This document shows positions 4,171 through 8,544 of a stretch of DNA of 8,544 nt, one piece after another. Positions within the stretch are counted from its first letter, which is position 1. Each line of letters starts with the position of its first letter. Made by a program: the position numbers and the translations under genes. The notes under the pieces are model-generated. The model was not told the DNA's origin, did no database searches, and saw only the letters and a program-made list of their open reading frames with translations. This DNA is from Syntrophales bacterium (lineage in GTDB: Bacteria; Desulfobacterota; Syntrophia; Syntrophales; UBA2210), in NCBI GenBank assembly GCA_028715865.1, contig JAQUQY010000056.1, positions 1 through 8,544 on the forward strand, given 5' to 3'.

Positions 4171-6652
4171 AAATGAAATCGAAACCATTCTTCCCCTCGT
4201 GCAGAAACCTGCCCGCTACACCGGGGGAGAAACCAACGTAATTCAAAAGAACCGGGGGAAAAGTTCCCTCTCCTTCGCCCTTGCATTTCCTGATGTTTAC
4301 GAAGTGGGAATGTCCCACCAGGGTCTGCATATTCTCTACGGCATCCTCAACCTGCGGACCTCATGGAGGGCGGAACGCGTATATGCCCCATGGCCAGATA
4401 TGGCATCTTTAATGGTTTCCCGTGGCCTGGCACTTTCGTCTCTCGAATCTGGAACCCCCCTGTACCGTTTTGACATTGTAGGTTTCTCGCTCCAGTATGA
4501 ACTTTCCTGCACCAACGTTTTTCACATGCTTGATCTGGGAAGAATTCCTCTTAGGGCGGTTAAACGCCGGGAGGAGCATCCTCTGGTTATCGCTGGAGGA
4601 CCGGGCGTGTTTAATCCCGAACCCATGATTCCCTTTTTTGATGCTTTCGCATTGGGTGAAGGCGAAGAAATGGTGGTGGAAATTGCTGAGGAGGTGGAGA
4701 GGGGAAAAACAAGGGGACTTTCGCGAAGAGCCCTGCTGGAACGCCTGGCGGGACTGGATGGCCTTTATGTTCCCTCATTTCACGGAAAGAATCGCTCCTT
4801 TCGTAAGCGGGTCATAGCAGACCTTGACGGATCCTTCCTTCCCGAACGTCCAGTAGTCCCACTGATCAAGACCATCCACGACAGAATCACCCTTGAAATC
4901 GCCCGCGGCTGCACCCGGGGATGCCGCTTCTGCCAGGCCGGCATGGTGTGCAGACCCACCAGGGAGAGAAGTCCGGACCTTATCATCGAGCGAATCCAGA
5001 AAATTCTGGCGGCAACGGGATATGACGAGATTTCGCTGCTCTCCCTCAGCTCTGGAGATCATTCCTGTATCGGCCCCCTGATCGAGGAATTAATGGACCG
5101 GAACGCCGACAATAACATCGCGCTGGCCCTCCCTTCTCTCAGGGCGGAAACCTTGACGGAATCCCTGATAGAGCAGATAAAGCGGGTTCGCAAAACGAGC
5201 TTCACTCTTGCTCCTGAAGCAGGTACCCAGCGGCTTAGAGACGTAATCAACAAGGGGAACCGGGAAGAAGACCTGCTTAGAACAGTACAAAGCGTCTTTG
5301 CGGCGGGATGGGGATCAATTAAGCTATACTTCATGATAGGGCTGCCAACGGAGAGCCAGGAAGACCTGGAAGGAATCGTGGAGCTGATCTACAAGGTTCT
5401 CCGGGCCGGTGGCGGAAGCCGGCAGGTAACGGCTGGCTTTTCAACTTTCGTTCCAAAGCCTCACACGCCCTTTCAGTGGGAGAGGCAGATCAGCCCCGAT
5501 GAAACAGAAGAAAGGCAGCGCTATTTCAAGGACATCCTTAGACGAGGCAATCTCAGGTTCAAATGGCATGATCGACGGATGAGCTTTCTCGAAGGCCTCA
5601 TATCACGTGGAGACCTCAGAATAGCTGATGTCATGGAACGCGCCTACGAACTGGGCGCCCGTTTTGACGGCTGGAGCGACCGTTTCCGTTTTGAACTATG
5701 GGAGCAGGCCCTCAAGGACACCGGAGTCGATCCCGGACCTTATCTTGAAAGCCGTGACCCCGAAGCTTCCCTGCCCTGGGACCATATAGACGCCGGAGTA
5801 AAAAAGGAGTTTCTTCTTCGGGAAAAGGAAAAGGCTCGAGAAGAAATCTTAACCGAAGATTGCCGTACGGAAAGGTGCTCCAGCTGCGGGGCCTGCTCGG
5901 ATACCATTGAACTTCGCACCGCTTCACCAGCCAATTCAACTTTGACGGAGAATAATGAAGGGGAAGAACCAGCCAAGGGAGAATGGAAACTTCGGCATTT
6001 TCGAATGCGCTACAGCAAAATCGACAAGGCCCGGTTTCTGTCACACCTGGACACGGCATCGGCACTTACCAGGGCGATAACAAGAAGTGGCCTGAGGTTC
6101 GAATATTCCAGGGGTTTTCATCCCCACCCCAAAATATCATTCCCCTCCGCCACGCCCTTGGGAGTTGAAAGCAACGCTGAGTACGCCGACATAAGGGTTA
6201 ACACACCGCGGCGATGGAATCGCAGAAATATCATGGAAGCTGTTAACGGCGCCCTTCCATCGGGCATGGCTGTTCTTTCCATTGAAGATGTCACCGACAG
6301 CGGCACGTCTCTTTCAAGGAAAGTTATAGGCTTTGTATATGAAATGCATCTTTCTGATGATGAAAAAACAACGAAAGAGGAGAGGCAGGGGGCCGTAAAA
6401 AAATTTCTTGATTCAGATCGATATATGGTTCATCGAAGCAGAGATGGAAAAAGCAGGGAGCGAAACATTAGACCTTTCGTGGAATCACTGGTCTATGTAG
6501 AAGAAGGGGAAATCTTGCGAGGAGTGTTTTTATTTACAGATTCCGGCAGCGCAAAACCCTATGAAATTCTTACCTATGTAATGGGCCTGGATGAGAATAC
6601 AGCAAGAAGCATAAAGACAGTAAAAACACATACTGTTCTGGCGAACGGATAA
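4163..6652 (+). CDS. radical SAM protein (TIGR03960 type) fused to a DUF2344 domain
   Basis: An 829-residue fusion of two proteins that are often separate neighbours. Residues 1-200 form a cobalamin-binding-like N-terminal domain, with the family hallmarks KPARYTGGE and FALAFPDVYEVGMSHQGL. I see no DxHxxG cobalamin ligand motif. The radical SAM core begins about 235, with cluster ligands in CTRGCRFC (Cys250, Cys254, Cys257). LAPEAGTQRLRDVINKGN and KLYFMIGLPTE follow, typical of YgiQ-like radical SAM enzymes. A second Cys group, CRTERCSSCGAC (567, 572, 575, 578), may bind another cluster or metal. From about 608 the DUF2344 (TIGR03936, 'radical SAM-linked') domain begins, with RFLSHLDTA and YSRGFHPHPKISF. 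The reaction is unknown. Adjacency to RNase G here and in other bacteria suggests an RNA-related or ribosomal modification, which is inference. ATG 4163 overlaps the mdh stop, and the family N-terminal motif starts within 15 residues. Confidence 0.93.
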   Translation: MSENEIETILPLVQKPARYTGGETNVIQKNRGKSSLSFALAFPDVYEVGMSHQGLHILYGILNLRTSWRAERVYAPWPDMASLMVSRGLALSSLESGTPLYRFDIVGFSLQYELSCTNVFHMLDLGRIPLRAVKRREEHPLVIAGGPGVFNPEPMIPFFDAFALGEGEEMVVEIAEEVERGKTRGLSRRALLERLAGLDGLYVPSFHGKNRSFRKRVIADLDGSFLPERPVVPLIKTIHDRITLEIARGCTRGCRFCQAGMVCRPTRERSPDLIIERIQKILAATGYDEISLLSLSSGDHSCIGPLIEELMDRNADNNIALALPSLRAETLTESLIEQIKRVRKTSFTLAPEAGTQRLRDVINKGNREEDLLRTVQSVFAAGWGSIKLYFMIGLPTESQEDLEGIVELIYKVLRAGGGSRQVTAGFSTFVPKPHTPFQWERQISPDETEERQRYFKDILRRGNLRFKWHDRRMSFLEGLISRGDLRIADVMERAYELGARFDGWSDRFRFELWEQALKDTGVDPGPYLESRDPEASLPWDHIDAGVKKEFLLREKEKAREEILTEDCRTERCSSCGACSDTIELRTASPANSTLTENNEGEEPAKGEWKLRHFRMRYSKIDKARFLSHLDTASALTRAITRSGLRFEYSRGFHPHPKISFPSATPLGVESNAEYADIRVNTPRRWNRRNIMEAVNGALPSGMAVLSIEDVTDSGTSLSRKVIGFVYEMHLSDDEKTTKEERQGAVKKFLDSDRYMVHRSRDGKSRERNIRPFVESLVYVEEGEILRGVFLFTDSGSAKPYEILTYVMGLDENTARSIKTVKTHTVLANG

Positions 6653-6659
6653 GTCGGCC

Positions 6660-8168
6660 ATGGCAAAGCAAATGATTTTTAACTGCAGGGAATATGAGGC
6701 TCGAATAGCCATCGTTGAAGGGGGAAGGCTTATCAATCTCTACGTGGAGCGTTGGGACGAACACTCAATAGCGGGCAACATTTACATAGGCAAGGTTGTC
6801 AGGGTTCTCCCTGGAATGCAGGCAGCTTTTGTGGATATCGGCCTCGAAAGAACAGCCTTCCTTTACGTCGCTGACGCTTACTTTGATGATCCAGCCATTG
6901 ATTTCCTGGTAGAAAGTGTGGACGACGAGGCGGGCTTCAACAGGATAAACGGCGGCAATCAATTCCATGCCATCGAAGATATACTCCGGGAGGGCCAGGA
7001 AATCCTCGTTCAATCCTCAAAGGAGCCGCTCGGATCGAAAGGAGCCCGGGTAACGACACACATATCCCTTGCCGGCAGGAATCTGGTTGCCATGCCTGGC
7101 GCTTCCCAGATAGGCATTTCGAGAAAGATCACCAATGAGTCCGAGCGGGAGCGGTTACGCCTTATAATTGAGAAAGCGAGGCGCCCTGATTTCGGGTTTA
7201 TTGCCAGAACGGTGAGTGAGGGGCAAAGCGCGGAAGAAATTCAAAAGGATATAGAGCATCTCGTCATACAGTGGGAAAACATCAAGAAAAAGCGGTCCCT
7301 CGTAGGCGTACCCGGCATGGCGCATAAGGAACTGAGCATTACGCTTCGGGCCATTCGCGATATTTATACCAGCGACATGGATCGCATCATCATCGATTCA
7401 AAAAGCGAATATGAAAAGATCCAGGAATTCCTGCGTGAGTTCATGCCTGCCACCCCCTGTAACCTTGAATTGTACGATGAGAAAAGCCCAATCTTCGACT
7501 TCTTTGGAATAGAGGTTGATGTGGAGAAGCTTTTCGACAAGAAAGTCTGGCTTAAATCGGGGGGATTCATCGTTATCGAAGAGACGGAAGCGCTCTGTGC
7601 CATCGACGTAAACACAGGAAGGTACGTAGGGAAACACAATCTCGAGGCAACGATACTTAAAACAAACCTCGAGGCGGCAAAACAGATAGCTCATCAGCTT
7701 CGTGTACGCAATATCGGGGGAATCATAATAATCGATTTCATAGACATGGAGAACGAGGGAAACCGTGAACTGGTATACAACGCTCTAACGGCGGAACTGC
7801 GAAAGGACAGAAGCAAAACCAGCATTCAGAAAATATCCGAACTGGGGCTCATAGAGATGACCCGGCAGCGTCAGCGCAGGAGCCTTTCAAAGATCATGTG
7901 CGAATCATGCCCGCAATGCGCCGGCAGGGGGATCGTAAAATCAAAAACGACTATCTACCATGAAATTCTAAGGGAGCTTGAGCGTGAGTCTGTTCTGGAC
8001 AGCAGCCGTACCATATGTGTTCTTCTCAATCCCGATGTAGCCCGGCTTTTCATGGAAGACAAGAGAAAGCTTATTGACAAACTGGAGCATAAGTACAGCA
8101 AAAAAATAATCCTTGAGACCGACAGCAACTTCTGTCAGGACAATTATGAAATTATACCAATGAAGTAG
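6660..8168 (+). CDS. rng: ribonuclease G/E family endoribonuclease
   Basis: Endonuclease that cuts single-stranded A/U-rich RNA in rRNA maturation and mRNA decay. At 502 residues it matches RNase G, without the long C-terminal scaffold of RNase E. An S1-like RNA-binding domain (about 37-130) contains GNIYIGKVVRVLPGMQAAFV. The catalytic DNase I-like core carries the magnesium-binding Asp316 in AIDVNTGR and Asp359 in IIIDFIDM. These are 43 residues apart, as are Asp303 and Asp346 of E. coli RNase E. The zinc-link CPQC is present (Cys417, Cys420), with an additional Cys414, followed by AGRG. The start at 6660 lies 7 bp after the radical SAM stop. The ribosome binding site is weak (GGATAAG across that stop), which suggests coupling. 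In many genomes rplU, rpmA and obg follow this pair; here they do not, at least before the binding-protein gene. Confidence 0.96.
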   Translation: MAKQMIFNCREYEARIAIVEGGRLINLYVERWDEHSIAGNIYIGKVVRVLPGMQAAFVDIGLERTAFLYVADAYFDDPAIDFLVESVDDEAGFNRINGGNQFHAIEDILREGQEILVQSSKEPLGSKGARVTTHISLAGRNLVAMPGASQIGISRKITNESERERLRLIIEKARRPDFGFIARTVSEGQSAEEIQKDIEHLVIQWENIKKKRSLVGVPGMAHKELSITLRAIRDIYTSDMDRIIIDSKSEYEKIQEFLREFMPATPCNLELYDEKSPIFDFFGIEVDVEKLFDKKVWLKSGGFIVIEETEALCAIDVNTGRYVGKHNLEATILKTNLEAAKQIAHQLRVRNIGGIIIIDFIDMENEGNRELVYNALTAELRKDRSKTSIQKISELGLIEMTRQRQRRSLSKIMCESCPQCAGRGIVKSKTTIYHEILRELERESVLDSSRTICVLLNPDVARLFMEDKRKLIDKLEHKYSKKIILETDSNFCQDNYEIIPMK

Positions 8169-8228
8169 GAGTTACAATTTACAGGGCTTTTTTTCATCGC
8201 CACGTAAGGCAAACCAATTTTATCCCCT

Positions 8229-8234
8229 AGGAGG
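8229..8234 (+). promoter_or_regulatory. strong ribosome binding site of the binding-protein gene
   Basis: AGGAGG lies 7 nt before ATG 8242 and fixes the start. The 73-bp gap after rng contains a T-run (about 8189-8195) with no stem in front of it. I see no convincing promoter or intrinsic terminator there. Confidence 0.6.
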
Positions 8235-8241
8235 AAGTCTC

Positions 8242-8544
8242 ATGAAAAAGCGTCTGGTTTTGTGTTTTATGGCAGTCCTGTTGGCTTTTCCCATGTTGGT
8301 TGAACGGGCGGACGCGCAGATCCGTATAGGCGTGATGGCGCCCCTCACCGGTTCCTGGGCCAGCGAAGGCCTGGCCATGAAGCAGATTGTCGAGCTGCTG
8401 GCCGATGAGCTGAACAATGCGGGAGGCGTGATGGGACAAAATGTAGAGATCATCGCCGAGGATGACGGAGTCGATCCCCGCACAGCGGCCCTGGCGGCAC
8501 AGCGGCTTTCCACGAGAGGCATTGTGGCTGTCATCGGCACCTAT
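8242..8544 (+). CDS. branched-chain amino-acid-type ABC substrate-binding protein (5' part)
   Basis: The first 101 residues of a periplasmic binding protein of the LivJ/LivK class; the rest lies beyond the window, against a family length near 370-400. A signal peptide is clear: MKKR, then a hydrophobic stretch (5-20), then ADA|Q with cleavage after residue 25. The mature start IRIGVMAPLTGSWASEG is the characteristic first strand and ligand-loop of type I periplasmic binding folds. It is followed by VELLADELNNAGGVMGQNVE, IIAEDDGVDPRTA and AVIGTY. Such proteins deliver Leu/Ile/Val, other amino acids, amides or aromatic acids to an ABC permease, and the ligand cannot be told from this fragment. 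It is probably the first gene of a transport operon to the right, and independent of rng given the gap and fresh ribosome binding site. There is no lipobox Cys, so it is likely a soluble periplasmic protein. Confidence 0.9.
   Translation, partial: MKKRLVLCFMAVLLAFPMLVERADAQIRIGVMAPLTGSWASEGLAMKQIVELLADELNNAGGVMGQNVEIIAEDDGVDPRTAALAAQRLSTRGIVAVIGTY

Noticed and set aside
5712..6065. 117-codon open frame antisense to the radical SAM gene
   Set aside because: It shadows a conserved coding region and has no ribosome binding site.
8169..8241. Riboswitch or terminator before the binding-protein gene
   Set aside because: The T-run lacks a preceding stem and the 73-bp gap holds no recognisable aptamer.

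Overview
The window carries compact, mostly plus-strand bacterial DNA of moderate GC content. Gene content suggests an anaerobic Desulfobacterota (deltaproteobacterial) or related lineage. The clues are an archaeal/anaerobe-type two-gene SUF pair, a radical SAM-RNase G operon, an Liv-type substrate-binding protein, and long hairpin repeats of a kind I associate with such genomes. This placement is inference, as there is no rRNA or marker phylogeny here.

Left part (1-2021). The 3' end of a SufC-type ATPase gene overlaps a SufB/SufD-type scaffold gene. Together they form a minimal FeS-cluster assembly pair of the SufBC or 'SMS' type. A well-spaced ribosome binding site then precedes a small orphan flagellar rod-like protein of 108 residues, with both rod-protein terminal motifs but almost no middle.

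Middle part (2022-3209). This is a decaying stretch between two healthy operons. It holds a minus-strand reading frame broken by one frameshift, with a GC-rich hairpin near its start. Next comes a palindromic start region whose reading frame runs into repeats. Two tandem copies of a 168-bp palindromic repeat follow (about 95% identical, plus the first bases of a third). Last is a conserved-looking small gene interrupted by one in-frame TAA.

Right part (3232-8168). This is a tight operon: malate dehydrogenase, then (8-bp overlap) a fused radical SAM/DUF2344 protein, then (7-bp gap) RNase G. The radical SAM/DUF2344/RNase G neighbourhood recurs in many bacteria, and here the first two are one polypeptide. 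After a 73-bp gap, the 5' end of a branched-chain amino-acid-type periplasmic binding protein gene (8242-8544) runs off the window.

I see no RNA gene, CRISPR array, transposase or phage gene. The least explained items are the radical SAM-DUF2344 fusion next to RNase G, the cysteine tail of the SufC-type protein, the orphan rod protein, and the tandem palindromic repeats beside broken genes. I do not see a clear undescribed multi-gene system.
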